NCBI RefSeq assembly: GCF_047496725.1
Contig: NC_132986.1
Location: 6,790,501-6,854,500, forward strand
Source: Anoplolepis gracilipes
Lineage: Eukaryota > Arthropoda > Insecta > Hymenoptera > Formicidae
DNA length: 64,000 bases
Direction: 5' to 3'
The notes below the pieces were generated by a model. That model was not told where the DNA came from and did no database searches. It worked only from the letters and a program-made list of their open reading frames with translations. Both the position numbers and the translations under genes were made by a program. The stretch's first letter is position 1. The number at the start of each line of letters is the position of its first letter. Shown here in pieces: positions 36,131 to 50,380 of this stretch.

Positions 36131-37966
36131 TAGTGCAAAATTGACAATTGGTGAAATCCTACAGAGAATCACGATAAGACAATTGTCAAGGTTTTTTAGC
36201 CGCAATTCGCACGACTCGAATATTAATAAACGGTATACATAGAACAGGAAGCAGCATTTCCTTTTTCGCTTTCCTTTCCATCCTTTGTGCTCCTTGCTAC
36301 TACTTTTTCTTCGTTTCATTCTTTGGTATACAATTCACATTTCTGTGTATATGTGTATGTATATATGTGTATACATCTTCTCAGTGGTACTCCGGAAGCC
36401 AGAATATCACCATTCCTCTCTCGCGTCTACAATTCTCTCTGAGGTTCCTCTTATTTTCTAGAAAGGAAAACGTGCATGAGAGTTGGACACTCTGTGTCTG
36501 TAAGCACCGTCTCTCTACGAGTCTTCTTCTTTGATATCTATCTGTCGTTTGTTCGTCTTTATTTCACCTTTCTCGCTCATCACCGCCATCGTGCGGTAGC
36601 CGCGTTTCCTCTTATATTTTGCTATTGGATACTCAACGCTAAAACGGACATCTAACTTCGAGTCATCGCAAACGTCGGAAAACATGTTCGACCATTTTTA
36701 CGTCCGTCGCGATCTCGTAATCCGTCTGCGTCCCCGTGTTTGAAACAGTCAAACGTGTCCGAAGATGACATCGCTTTATATCTTTTTATAACGTGTAACA
36801 ATTTTATATAAAGAGGATAAAGATGCAAAATAAAAAAAATTTGATATGAAAAAATATTTTCTCTATTTCTCCCTATCAATCATAAAGATGAATAATCAAA
36901 GATATATGAAATATAGAATGCAACGAAAATTTTTATCTTATCATTTTTTTTTAATTGCGGTTATTTTCGAATTATAATCGATACGATTAATTACGAGAAA
37001 TCTTAGCCGATGACAATTATTGCCTACACGGATACGTTTCAACCAGATCGATCGTTTTGACTGCACTGGACACGCACATTTTTTATGCACGCAAACGCGA
37101 TACGTGAGCCGCGTGGAGATGCCATGAGGCGTTCTGGGGTAACCGGAAGAATGAATATTTCAGGAGGCGAGTATCTCATTTTTCGGCGCGGCCGCGAGAC
37201 ACGAACTAGGGCGATCGCAGCTATTTGTTTTAAGAATTAATCGTACCGCGCGGTGGCTATCGACATTTTCGAGGAGGATTCCCGCGACAAGTGGACGCTA
37301 CGACGGAATAGGAAGGATAGGGTCTCTCACTCTTTTCCGCAGCTTGATATATCATGCAGAAAGCAAATTTTGTACGTCTCTCTCTTCGAAGTAACATTGC
37401 ATTTGTATTTTTCTCGTTACAGCGAAAAAATCGCGCGCGATTCCGGCACGTGTACGCATCCCTCCCTGTAGTTATGAGAGTTCGTGAACCGGATTAGGGT
37501 GAACTTGGAAAAGATCGAAGGGACGATAACGTCGGGAGCCGACGGAGAAGCGGAAGCTAGCCCGGATATAGAATTCTATAGCAGATCTTTGTACACACAT
37601 ACACTTTACATTACATGTACACACACAAACGGTCTCGTGCCTTTCGTCCTCTTTGTCAGCTTTTATTCTCGTCCCTCTTTCCCCTTCCGTTGTGTTACAA
37701 AGAGGATTAGAGTGTTCAGATCAAGTGCTCGAATTGTATTTCCAGCAACATCGCGAGATCGCTATCGTCGCTCTCAAAAGTTACCGTCGTCCATCTGTGC
37801 ACGCGTCGCGGTTAAAAAAGTAAACTGAGGAATAGTATATATCGTGTTAGAGATGACATCTCGACGACACACAATCTGTTGTCTTGTACGGACAGCAGTG
37901 CAGCGACTGAATTGAGTCTGATGTATTTTTCAGCAACTAGTTCACCGAAATTTTTACCATCGAATC

Positions 37967-37970
<4 letters not shown>

Positions 37971-37997
<27 letters not shown>
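37971..37997. repeat. Poly(T) tract
   Basis: About 27 T. Confidence 0.85.
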
Positions 37998-40940
37998 GTA
38001 ATAAATTGTATCTTACGCGCGTTATTTCCAATACAGTTTTATTCTTTAAGAGTGAATTAAAATATGTCACTCTTTACTTAATCTTTTTATATCGAAATAG
38101 ACATTTCCTTTTTGAAGGAGAGAAACATGAATAAACTATGATATAAGTTAATAAACTCTCATTATTATTCAATGCGATTTGTTTATCAATTAATATTGAT
38201 ATGATTTCATATACGTGTAATAATCAGGTGGAAATACAGCGAGTGCGCAGAAGCAAATAGAGCAGAATGTAATATTGATCGTTAGTTATTGGTGTAAACG
38301 TTATTTACAATGGCTTCTATTATTACATCTATAATACAAAAGAGTAACATGCTACGTTGAAATTATAATACTAACACCTGATAATTTTAATGATTGATGC
38401 AGAGCTAATATTATAACACAATATTAAAAGCATATATATATATATTATCTTTACTCAGCTGATAATTAATTACATAATTGTTTACGATATATATACACAA
38501 ATACATGTAATAATATCTATTGTTATTACTATAAAAACAATTATCATAGAAAAAAAAGAATAATAATTTATGTAAGAATTTGTAAAGTCAACATAATTAT
38601 ATGCTGTATTACATTATCTTGCGCGCGGTAAATTATGTTTTATCTTTATGAAAACAGACTCGTACACAAATACATATTCATACATATTTAATCAAATTTA
38701 TTTTTAATGTATTTAATTAGCTTAGTCATTAGGTAGGTCAAACGAATAATTAATATTTGTTTTAATTCTTACCTCAAAATATTCGTTTTATGCAACTTCT
38801 TTAGCATTACAAAAATTTCTAGATTATTTAACGAAATAAATATTATTTGATAAAATAAATAGCAGACAATAAATAGCAGCAGTAGATCCCCGATGTTTAT
38901 CGTTCTTATGCATGCTTGACTCAGTTCGCGCGTATATGCAAACCGCATGCATCGTCCGTCATTTTTAGTACATCTGCCTCTGATATCTCTTTCTACTTAT
39001 GTCTGTATTCGTCAGACACAGGGAACGTCCGACTTTTTTGCGATGCCTGCGAGCGAAGTTCCGCTGTCGTACGCAAAACTCTTTTTTCCGTTTACGTTAT
39101 TAGCACGTTTCGAGTTCACGAAATACAATGGTCGAGCGAACACACAGGGTTGGCTTCAACTATTCGAAACTAAATGGCCTAGAGCCATTCGACATCGACT
39201 TTTTCAAAAAAGAGCTCATGCAAAAAATTCTTCTCGATAAAAGCAAATTTGTTTGATTTGAATATTTCTTTTTTTTATTTCGAAAAACATGTGTTTTGCG
39301 TATAATTATTAAAGTTCAAATTTCTATTTTTTAAAGTTCAATTAATAATTTTTTTCTTTCTTTATACATATACATAATTATTAACGTCAAAGAATATACG
39401 TAATTATACGTAGTCAAATTACAATAGGTAATCTTTATACTTCATTTATATATTTAGTAGATAGTTTTGAAACTATCAAGGATAATCTTTCTTACTGCTT
39501 ATTCTACTGAACAAAAGTTTGTTATTTAGAATATATCGCTAGTACAATGATACTTATACAACGGCGCATGCATGTTGAAATTAGCATAAAATAAACGGAA
39601 TTACACCATCCGCGATCTAAGGGTTTAGACGGCCCTGCAAGCGAGTGTATTCTCGTCGCATGTGTTTCTAACTTTAGAATCCTCGGGGACATCGGACCCG
39701 CGCGTGCACAGCTACATTTGCATACGAATGTGTCGCATATTCGCGATTAACGACGTCGCATACTTGGCTCTTCAATCCCGCTTGCGAACGAGAAGATTCG
39801 TTTACGTCTCGGTACATTCGCAGGATGAATCGTCCCCTAAAAGCAAAGCTGTCAGAAGAAGCTCTGTGAATCGCGACTTTGACAAAATATCAATATTTTT
39901 TTTTCTCGACAACACCTTTATTTAATATTCTCATTGCGACTGTAAAAAAGTAGCTGTATTAATTACCTGTAATTAAGTACATGACTATATTAATTAAAAT
40001 AGATATAAGATTTAATTTGATGATGCTAAAATAAAAAAATTTAATTAAATGAATTAAATAAAATTGATAAAGAACGCTATTTGTTTTTTTATGAATTTTT
40101 TGTTATTTTTGTTAATAAATGAGCTTGTCAATTTAAATTAGTTTTTTATAAAAAAGTTGTACAAAAACTGCACTGACAAAAATACAATCGCGATAAAAAA
40201 AACAAAGACGGGATACACGGACGCGGTTATTTCTGACGTGAAAACAAGCACGCGTGACTGCGCGAAAACAAGAATCAAAGTGATTCGTGCAACACACGTT
40301 GCATCATGCCCTGAATGTATAATGCGCGATGCCACTTGCGTTAAGTGGATGCGTAGTTGCAATGTATGTAGGTGCTTTCATTAGGAAAGAAAAAACGATA
40401 CATATCAACGTCGCGCAATAAAGTTTCTCACGTGCCGGTTAAACGTCAGTCATTCGCTTGAAGGTACGTTAATAAACAAATAATGAAAATAATCTTCCAA
40501 TCACGCATATATATACGAACATTTAAATAAAGATGTATGTTAAAGAAGAAAAATTTAATCAATTTGTAATTTTCATTATGAAAAACTCTCTTTATTTTTC
40601 AAAATTTCATTCGATTATGTAATATTTTATTTAAGAAATTTTAAAAATGTTATTTGGAGAAGCGAGAGAATGTTAATTATATAAAAATTAAGAGAATAAC
40701 CATATTTTTTTCAAAAGATACACATCTCGCGGTGTACTTTGTGTGTCAAACCATTCGCGTGAAATGGCGCGACCACTGGAAGGTTAATTACGACCAGCAT
40801 CACGTTCTCAAAGCAAGATATTTTGCAACGCAAGTGAAGCTTTTCCCGATGAAGAGATCAACGTTGCTCCCTTTGATTTATGGAAGTGGTGATTTCGTGC
40901 ACTTTAGCCAACTCGCTTGAATTTGTCGACCAGCATTGCT

Positions 40941-41015
<75 letters not shown>

Positions 41016-41057
41016 TTCTTTCTCTCTCTCTCTCTTTCTTTCTCTCTTTTTCTCTTT
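40941..41057. repeat. (CT)n microsatellite, longest in the window
   Basis: About 62 bases of pure CT followed by CT with TTT interruptions to about 41057. It forms a polypurine-polypyrimidine tract of over 100 bases. Confidence 0.93.
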
Positions 41058-42876
41058 AGTTAATTTAGTCTCAAACGAAATCGGTGAACTCAAGTTCTCA
41101 ATCTTCCATTTCTTTTAACTTGGATACTGATTAAAAAATGTAGGTACTGTTGGGAAGTTTCGACGACTTGTTACACAAACGCTACACAAACGTTACACAA
41201 ACACACGACGAAAGCATCAGACTTTTTATCGACGCGCACCACTCGAAACCATCTGCAAGTATTTCAAGTTTCGCCAAGCCTTTTTTTCTTTTAGCGATTT
41301 TGTGCAATCAATTTACCAATCTTATCGGATGACTATGTTCAATCGAAGTCTGTTAACAAAGAACTATTTAATGTCTAGCTTCGAGCAATTTGCAATAAAG
41401 ATCAGATCGAACTTTGAGATTAATTGCGAAACGAAAAAAGATCATTTCATCGCGAATAATCTATACATTTTGCTTTAAAAAGAAAAATATGTTTTTATAA
41501 AAGAAAATAAAAAAAAAATTGAACATTTTTTAAGAATTGTTTTTATGTTTTTATCGATTTTTAATATTTTATTATTTATAATATACTTATTTAATATCTT
41601 AATTTCAAGAAAATTAAATAACTAGATGATTTTAAAAAATTGTAAAAACATCTATATGCTTTAAAAAGAAAATCGAGTTCTCGCATAATAAGTTTCGATT
41701 GACCTGACATTCTATCTTCGTGCATTGATCAGTTTAATTGGAGCTTCCATTAGCGTACGCTTTATGGATTAAAGCCGGAATAGAAGCGGGGAAGAAGGAG
41801 AGAAAGCTCGATGTCATCTTAACCACCCCAATCGCAAACTTCGACAACCACGGAGCGAAAGTTGTCGCGCTTGATCGATGCAAACTCGATGCTAGGAGCA
41901 TGTAACTCTCACGATATTTCCCACGGTACGTAGAGTCTAATGTTCCCCTTGTTCAGAGTCGTCGTCAGTCTTTCCGTAGTCGCGTATGCGCGACGCTCCT
42001 TCAATTTTCGCACAAAATATCTTTATAAAAATACACGTCTCTCACACGCTCTCAATTTCCGTATGTCTGATCATCCGCGTCCCCAGACATCTGACATTTT
42101 TCTCGATACACTGATGTCGAAATCACTATTGACATGATTCGTCCATTTGCAATCTCTTTTGCAGAAAACTATGATGCCGAATGATGGACGTGAAAAAAAT
42201 CAAGATTATTATTAGCAAAAATTCGGAAACTATTTCTTCGACAAAACAAAAAGAAAACTGTCAGCTATTTCTAATGAATGAATTAAGTCCACAATAACAG
42301 AATTACATTAATTATTATCAATAATCTGTTGGAATCAAATTTGTTAAATAATCATAATATTTACACTTAAAAAAATATATAGTATACATGTGTGTGTAAA
42401 AAAAATGCAGCAGCATTTTGTGAATAATCCTTCGTTCAATTTAAATGGCTTATAATGATTTTTGCACATTAGAAAAGCCACGAAAGACTAAAATATATAA
42501 CTATATAAAAGACAAAATAATTAGCAAAGAACTTCTTTGATTCTTTTCAAATGATAGTTTATGATTAATTTTTATCTCGTTTCATTGATTTTTACAACTG
42601 AACAGTATTTAAATTAAGAGAGTAGGGCAACTAAAAGTGAATTCAGGAAAATCTCACGGCAATGCGAGAAATAGTTGCAGGATTGGTCTAAGGTGATTGA
42701 AAGTACATCGGAACCGATAAAGAAGTTACTGTGAAAAAAAGGACAAAAGGAAAGGAGGAAGGAGGGGAAATGGAATGAGGAGAGTTCAGGTTATCGAAAG
42801 CAGTAAGGTTTCTCGCGCTTTTCTCTTATTCCGTCTGCAGTTTCTTTTCTCTCTTGACGTCTGTTTATATTTACGC

Positions 42877-42879
<3 letters not shown>

Positions 42880-42915
<36 letters not shown>
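42880..42915. repeat. (AT)n microsatellite
   Basis: About 18 AT dinucleotides. Confidence 0.9.
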
Positions 42916-42918
<3 letters not shown>

Positions 42919-43019
42919 ATGTTTAAATAAGTTATTTACACGTTGCGACTGTGTGTACAGTGTAGGTTATTTATGATCGCAAACGTCTGCGTTTCAACTG
43001 CTATTATTTTCTCTTGTAG

Positions 43020-43267
43020 GCTTGCTTAGGTTAGTTCCTTTAAGGGCTGCTTTTACCCTCTTTACATTGAAAGATCACCCGTCGAAACCGGGAAACCAGA
43101 TGGCTTTCGTACAATACGTCAAAACCGATGTCGACCCCAAAAGCTTGTTTATCTCGACGTTTTCGCTCCTGCACCGCCATGTTCGGGATTTTACTGGAGA
43201 AGGAAAAATTTGTCCTGTAAAACACACGTTTCACAACAAAGATGCTTTCACGTACTTACATCAGTAA
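43020..43267 (+). CDS. Possible terminal exon, plus strand (doubtful)
   Basis: A strong acceptor (TTTTCTCTTGTAG) is followed, after two bases of a split codon, by 81 open codons to TAA. The peptide includes KDHPSKPGNQMAFVQYVK. No upstream partner exon and no near poly(A) signal were found. It is not recognised and may be chance. Confidence 0.18.
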
Positions 43268-44464
43268 CAACTTATACGGAGATAGATTCTGATTTCGAAT
43301 ACAAACACACGGATGATAATGAACATTCCGTTGCATAATAATGTATCTATCAGATCACCGATGGCATTAACTTCCGTAAACTATGTTAGACTTGCTGAAA
43401 CCATCATTAATCTTGGCGTAATTACGTTATTTTACGGATTAAATTAGAGGATCTGAACTTTCTTAAGACTTCTTGATTTATAGCGCATTGAAATTTATAC
43501 TTGCATTGTAATGAGAATATTTATTAGAGTTAATTAGATCTATAGATCTGTGTTTTGAGTAAAACATATTTTATATTATGAATAAATATTACCCATATAT
43601 ATATATATGTATATATATAATTAACACCGATATTTTTCAGATATTTCTTCATTCCCCATAATTTATCTATGTAATGTATAGTATAAATTTATTTATTTCA
43701 TTGTTCTTTTTTTAAATTAAAAGTTATATTTTGCATTATAGTAATTATTCATATTATTATTAATGCGTGGATTTAAATTATTAATAATGCGTCTATTTAA
43801 ATTATTCGTCAATATAATTGAAACCGTGTCATTTCTGTCAGGCCATTTTTTATTCCAAATGATTTGTTTTGTTTGTCATGAAGAAATGTGCATATTCCTC
43901 TCCATCCCGGCGAACTTTCGAGCCTCTCGTAATCAACGAGTCTCGTAAACACGGAACCACATTACGAATCATGCTTTTGTAGCCATTAACGGCGGATACT
44001 ATGCTGCCGGTGTAAGGGACATTAGGAACAGGGGAGGCAGAGGGGAATCCATTCTCCCTTCGGCACGCATACAAGCTTAGGCTTGGGCACGTCTATCGCC
44101 AACTCTCATTCATGTGGGTCTTCCGATGCGATCCGGGTCCTTGCACGGCCCAACAGTGCAAATTGCTATCATCTCGATCGTCCGGCAGTACGTACAGGAA
44201 GGAGGGTGCCTTGGATATATACTCTCCCTTGATTATTTGAAACAGCATACCGTGCAGCGTTCGACGGGATCGTTGAACGGTCTATAACGCATCTCGATAC
44301 GATAGACCAGAGATTTCTGTGCTTTTCCTTCTTAGCTATCGAGTGATTCGTAAACGTCAAATTCTATTTTTGCTACTTAAAAATTGACTTATTAAATTTA
44401 TTAATTAGAAATTGAACTTTATGGAAGGAAGACTAATTTTTTTTTATCTCTTTTTATGTGTCTG

Positions 44465-44467
<3 letters not shown>

Positions 44468-44507
<40 letters not shown>
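44468..44507. repeat. Poly(T) tract, 40 bases
   Basis: Longest homopolymer in the window. It could be the tail of an old retroposed copy on the minus strand, but no body is recognisable. Confidence 0.88.
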
Positions 44508-44508
<1 letters not shown>

Positions 44509-46124
44509 TCAAATAGATTAAACTATATATATGATTGAGAAAATTAAATTACATGATTTCTCTCTCGTAATTTTGTTATTTGTTTTGTTCTTAATTTACT
44601 TTATTTATAATTTTAGTACAATTAGACAGTTTAGCATGGCTTAATGATTGAATAGTAGAAACCCCAACTCTCTAAACGCGTTATTGCAAGCGTTGTACAT
44701 TCACTGTGCTCGATTGAATTTCGCCTCGCAACAATCCGATCCGTTGTCAATGACAAATAGCCGGCCTCTCCATTGTTCTATCGCCGAAGCTGTCACTATC
44801 CGTCTATCCATTGTCGCTCTTGCTTCTAATTGAAATGAACCTACTAACTCGTTGCGCCATTGTCGCCTGTTTCAACTACCGTTTATCTTGCATTTATGTC
44901 GCGTTCTTCGAATGAAGCTAATGAATGAATAGAATAAATATCAGAAAAATTCTTCTCAAAAAATATATTTGAAATCAATAGTTTCTCGCATTCTCTTATT
45001 TGACGATAAACGTTACACGCGCTTTGAATAGTAATATATAAAATAATTTTCTATAAAAAGAAAATATACATAGATATATACAATTTTGATTATATAATAT
45101 TAGCATACATAATTCTGGCTATTTAGAATGATTGATATTTTTTTATTACTCGTGATTTATGATACTATATTTTTAATTCCAGCAAATGAAGATTTTCGGT
45201 CTGAAATCGTATAGTCGAATTTATAACTAAATTTATTAGCGTTGATAATACAACGTATTTATCACGATATCGGCAAATGACGCAACGAATAGTAGTCATA
45301 TTTACCAAATTATCATCGTAAATCACCTGTTGCCGCACTCGATCAATTACAATATATACGAACGACAAATTGCGCGACGACAGCGAACGACATTAAGCCA
45401 TAAAATTCATCGCCATGTCAGTGATTTTTGGAGACGCTTGTTATTCCAGTTATTCGTGCTGATTTTATGATAATTGGCAGCAATGTAACCTCTGACCGAG
45501 ATGAGCATCGACTATTATATTATCAGTGTCGAATCTGCTTTTCTCCGAATTCCGGCAAATTTGCAAATGATATTAATTATATAATTTGATTTTCCATAAC
45601 TTAATTTGTCACTTTATTATTCTTATATTTTATTTTGTATTTGTTACGTTTCTTTTTTTTATTCCTCAATTTTTGTTTTTAACTTCAATTCTTTTATCTT
45701 TTAGGTATTTTTGAAAGAATATTTTTTCGTATTTTTTATCTCATTAATAATTTTTACATAAAAGGTGTCCTCTAGATTTTATATCTTGCACATAGGCTTT
45801 TTTTTATATTCAGTTTTTCGTAATTACTTTTTGCTATGCATATTATACCAAAAGTTATATGCATATTTTGCATACTTGATTTCTGCTGGCGTCGATCACG
45901 TTTGTATTTCCACGTTCAATTGGTCAACCAGCAGCATTTCGATGTCGTGTATAGATAGCAAGGGACGAGAAACGCCAATGGAGATCCCATTTGTGCCACG
46001 ATCGAGGCGTTACGGGACAATTGTTTCGGACGCAACTAGCACGTTTCTAATCGTAATTTGGATAACGCGGACGATGCATTCGACATCTCTAGATTCTAAT
46101 GCCATCAAAATATAATGCATGTCA

Positions 46125-46161
46125 ATTTGGCTTTCGTTATTTTCACATTCGAAAGCCAAAT
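46125..46161. repeat. Perfect inverted repeat, 12 bp arms
   Basis: Arms ATTTGGCTTTCG and CGAAAGCCAAAT pair fully around a 13-base loop. The stem is shorter than that of a microRNA precursor, and pairing stops at both outer flanks. Confidence 0.8.
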
Positions 46162-47247
46162 ATTCTCGAACTTTAATAAATCTTATTGAAAAAGTTGTAC
46201 TTCATATATTTAAAATTTTTAATAAAAATATATATTAAATATTTCAATCTAAAATAATATTTTGTAATAGTATTTCTTTTTAAAACTTTTGTATTTTTCA
46301 ATTTATATAAATTTGTAGTAAGTATTACTTATATATGTAATCGATTCGCGCACGCGCATACTTTTACATAATTTATTGTTCACACAACGCTGTTCACAAA
46401 TCCGCGTACGGTTTCTAAGATATTATATAAAGGATCTCACAGATGTGGAAAGTAACTCTAGATCTAGGACATCCTGTATATATTTAAGAGGTTTTCACCA
46501 ATTCCGACAGTTGGCTGTCACGGCACGACACGCTAAACTTTCCGCAGAGTAATTTTCCTCGCTCTCTTGAGGGTAGGAATAGTGTATTGTTTCTGGAGGC
46601 TCGACTAGACAGAGGGTCGAGACTCGACGAGCACTTAAAAACGGTCGGCCCTAACGAACCTATTTGCATTCAATAATGAAACGAACGACCAACCGAACGA
46701 GCGTGCATATTCGCACCAAAGAACTTCACTTCTGTTCACCCTCCTGATTAATAATACAACTTTAATGCCAACGGCTCGTCATTGTCTTACGGTGGATAAT
46801 TAATCAGCTCTTTCTCACAAAACTAAACGCAAATTGTTTGTGGAGGTTGTCATTTTTAAAAGTATTATTTTTATAAAAATAAATTAATTAAATAAAAATC
46901 TCACAGAAAAAAATTTAAAGATTAAAATAAAAATAAAAATGTTTAGAGATAATGAAAAAAAATATATAAGAAGAAATAAATTTCTTATTATATTTTTATT
47001 ACCTGATATAATAATCAGTTAATAATATAGATGCTTGATAAATTTTAAATTCAGTAAATTGCTTTTAATGTAAACTTTTAATATAAAAAATTATATGTAA
47101 TTATAAATGTAAATTTTTGACAATCTTTACACACACAATTATTTGAAAGTTCAAATTATATTTTAATATTTCAAATGTTTACTTTATGTTGTTCTTTGTT
47201 TTAATATTATCGGCAATTAAGCAAGTTTTCATTCTCAATTGTAATCT

Positions 47248-47607
47248 TTACAAATCCATGATAAAAATTTGTTTCAATAAAAAACGATACATAAATATAC
47301 CCATGTTAAATAAATGTATATGTGTATATATCTTAAGCCATATGCAGATGCGGGAAGAGTATGAGACAGAGATTACAACGACGATTACATCGGCGGCGAG
47401 AAATCCGATAACACCGCCTGTAATGTAAACGTCGTTCGGACTGAAACCCGCGTATCGGATTCGTTGCCGCGAGTCGTTCGAAAGTAGGGCGATTCGATAT
47501 AACGTTTCCAACATCACCATGGTCCACTCTTTCTGTGATATTTTTTCCGAATAATATAACTCGCGTTTCCCAGATATTTTCAATTTTCCACGACCGCCAC
47601 GCGCTCG
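47248..47607 (-). CDS. Possible terminal exon with one membrane span, minus strand (doubtful)
   Basis: An acceptor (TTATTTTGTCAG) at 47608 is followed in phase 0 by about 119 open codons to a stop. The peptide has a polar, basic start and then a hydrophobic stretch (VYITGGVIGFLAADVIVVVI). A short basic segment (SSRICIWLK) follows, as in a single-pass membrane protein. The last 25 codons are AT-rich and may be intron read-through. A second minus frame is also open for over 100 codons, which weakens the case. No partner exon was found. Confidence 0.25.
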   Translation of the reverse strand, partial: RARGGRGKLKISGKRELYYSEKISQKEWTMVMLETLYRIALLSNDSRQRIRYAGFSPNDVYITGGVIGFLAADVIVVVISVSYSSRICIWLKIYTHIHLFNMGIFMYRFLLKQIFIMDL

Positions 47608-49018
47608 CTGACAAAATAACATTCATATTGCAAGGAAAACACCACTCACGACTTATGATAGCAAAATACGATTGAACCACCATGCACAGAAGATACGTGA
47701 CATATATATCTGATGTACACACACTGTGTAATATATATGGTGATTTATAAAATATGATAATATAAAAAATTTATTTAAGAACTGGAGATTATTTGTTTTT
47801 CAAATATTTTTTGAATAGTAAAATTTTTTGTGGAAAAAAAATTTATCATTTTCTAACTTTGAGATTATTATTATAATATACAATATTTTATTATTATTTA
47901 AAAAATTTTTTTTAATCTAAAAAAATTAATTGTTTCACAAAAGTTAATATTTTCTAAAACAGTTGTTAAAAATGTAAAATGTAAAATATATAACATTGTA
48001 TGCATGCATATAATGAAATATGAAATACTCTTATATTGCAATTTTCTGATGGAAGGATTAGATTCGCAATGCAACGACGGTAATCCTCAACAGACAGTCA
48101 TCGCGGTTAATTTTTCGCGGAGAAGAGCGGGAAAAAGAGATGGAAAAACTTGCCTTGTGGAGCGTATAAACTCGGGATAGCGAGTACCCGGCGGAATACT
48201 ACTCTACTCCACCCCTACGTAGGCACAATGACAACGTTAAGCTGCGCCATTGGCTGTGTTCCAGATTTTCCGAAAATCCCCGCGGGCTCGGCTGTCTGTA
48301 TATGGAGTCAACGATGTAACGCGATGGTCCATACTCGATTTTGTAGAGGATAAAAATAGATTTTTTCCCGCGCGATAATTGAAGCTCTCTCATGGCTGTT
48401 TTTGTCTTCTTCTCTTACTCTTTCTCTCTATCTTTGTTCTGCCATTTTTCTTCTCTATACATCCGGATTTTTCGCCAGCGCTTAGTCCATCAGAGTGCGT
48501 TAATAGTTAAGCGGACACCATAATAGCGGGCCGTGCAATTTCGAACTTTGTTTCAATTTCCCATATAAGCGCGCCGCGTACGAAAGCAATTTAACTCCCT
48601 TTCTCCCTCCCTTTCCCCATAATAGCCCAAGCCAGTTTGCAATGCCTACGTCGGATTAATTGAGTACTTCCATTCGTTCGTGACCCGTCTATAGCCGCGA
48701 TTGAAATAGCACCAAAGGCCGGATTTGAACTTCATCCGTGAGGTTTTCTAGCTCTGTATTGTGTTAATCTTGCGCAAAAACAAAACACAAGTACGGTTTA
48801 GAAAATCGATACTTTTTTAGCATCACGAAAAGATTTTTATACAGAGAAATTCAGAATATATGAAAGATAATTATTTCTAGGATATAGGATTATAAAAAAT
48901 TTTAACTTATAATAAAAATATATATTATATAAAAATTTAATTCAAAAATATATTTGCGATTGTATAAGATTATAATTATATGATCTTATAATAAATACTA
49001 TTATGTAATTATATATTA

Positions 49019-49400
49019 TACAGAGTGTCCTGTAATTGGTGAAAAACCTGCTAATGGCAGATTCTTGAGATCACTTGGAGTCGATTTTTCCTCAGCGAAA
49101 ATATCGAGGGACCACATCATTTTTTGCAAGTTTCCAATTTTTGTCATTAATATATCTTTGTAATTAAGCCTTAAATTAAAATTCTATTAGAGTAAACTCT
49201 ATTTAAAATTAACTGAAAAATATAATTTTGGTAATTTAACTCCAAAAAATTTAGTTTGCGAAAAGCGCTTTTTTTCAATCGCTTATAACTCGGAAATTAT
49301 GAAATTATGATACATATTTCGTTACGTGTGTGCCTATAATAGAGACATATTTATCAAGATCCCAGAGAATCTTGAGGCTTCACACGCAATAGAAGCTCTC
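49019..49400 (+). mobile_element. Probable interspersed-repeat remnant, non-autonomous
   Basis: The block begins ACAGAGTGTCCTGTAATTGG and includes AGATTCTTGAGATCACTTGG and CTTATAACTCGGAAATTATG. These words resemble interspersed repeats that I recall from ant and wasp genomes (GGGTGTCC-type ends), but the resemblance is from memory and not checked. There is no coding sequence. Related end-like words (GGACATCCTGTATAT, GAGTCATCCTGTACTAC) occur at about 46468 and 30104. Confidence 0.4.
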
Positions 49401-50361
49401 TATTGTTTGGTTATTATGTTTCGCTTGTCTCTGGACTTGAGTTAGTGGTCGGGTTCGACTACATTCGCGTAATTGAATTCTGACCGTTTGGTTGGCCAGT
49501 TGCGTATTATTGGGTCAGGCGAGGGAGAGATACCTGTGCCCAATCTCCTTTCCCTTTCCCATGCAAATGAAGTAGAGACACGGATGAAGCTCCTGTTCCT
49601 CTATTCTCGTCTCGCCTTGTCGTCTACGCTCGCTTTCTCATCACCTTATTATTATTCGCATCGACTGTAACATCTCGCTGATCCACGACCTATTCTCACC
49701 GCGTCGTCTCTTAGGATTAATCCCGATCTATATATCCTTCTCATGTACTTTACTCGTGTATCTTCTATAAACATGAAATTAAATTTAAATGCGACACGAC
49801 TATTAAGCCAAAAATTATGATAAAATTTAAAATTTAATTTGATAATCTATCTCGTATTTAAATTTAATTTTGTGTTTACATCACGGATATTTTATATTCT
49901 GAATTATATTGCTAGAGAGAAGTACACAAAGAATACAAGTTTTTGTTCGTAACAGTAATTTTATTCTTCATACATACATCTCGGTTGAAGAATGTCAAGT
50001 AAGAAATATTACACCACTGTGTCTATTTAACTGTGACATTTTATCATCGCTCGTGTATCAGTTTTATTGTTAAAACAGCAACATTTTTGGAGATATAGGA
50101 TTCTATATCATCAAGAGTTAAATATAGATATATCAAGTTTATACATCGCTGTGTATATTATTGTGTCACTGTAAATTCGTCGAAGCAAGAGTTACAGCTT
50201 CCCATCGGAATACAACGAATACAGACACGAGTACATAACGTTTCTGATGAGGGTCGGGACACGCCGTACGTCGGCGAAGTTGAATCTAACGAAGCCGAGT
50301 AGAGAAGGGGGACTGTTGACTGCAAAAGCGAATCCGCGTAATAATGCAACGCGGTGCAATT

Positions 50362-50380
50362 TCACACACACACACACACT
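50362..50380. repeat. (AC)n microsatellite
   Basis: Eight to nine CA dinucleotides. Confidence 0.85.

Larger units (their letters stand above)
36131..43019. other. Intergenic stretch, no gene seen
   Basis: AT-rich DNA with CpG-richer islands (36160-36760, 36980-37950, 38890-39240, 39600-39850, 40180-40450, 40740-41340, 41680-42140). The ORFs are short and lie in several frames, and none has convincing splice sites. A short direct repeat of an ACAAACG(C/T)TAC unit is at 41173-41205. Confidence 0.5.
43268..47244. other. Intergenic stretch, no gene seen
   Basis: AT-rich DNA with CpG-richer islands at 43850-44340, 44640-44920, 45890-46110 and 46370-46830. It also holds a 40-base poly(T) and one hairpin. 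I see no supported exon. Confidence 0.5.
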
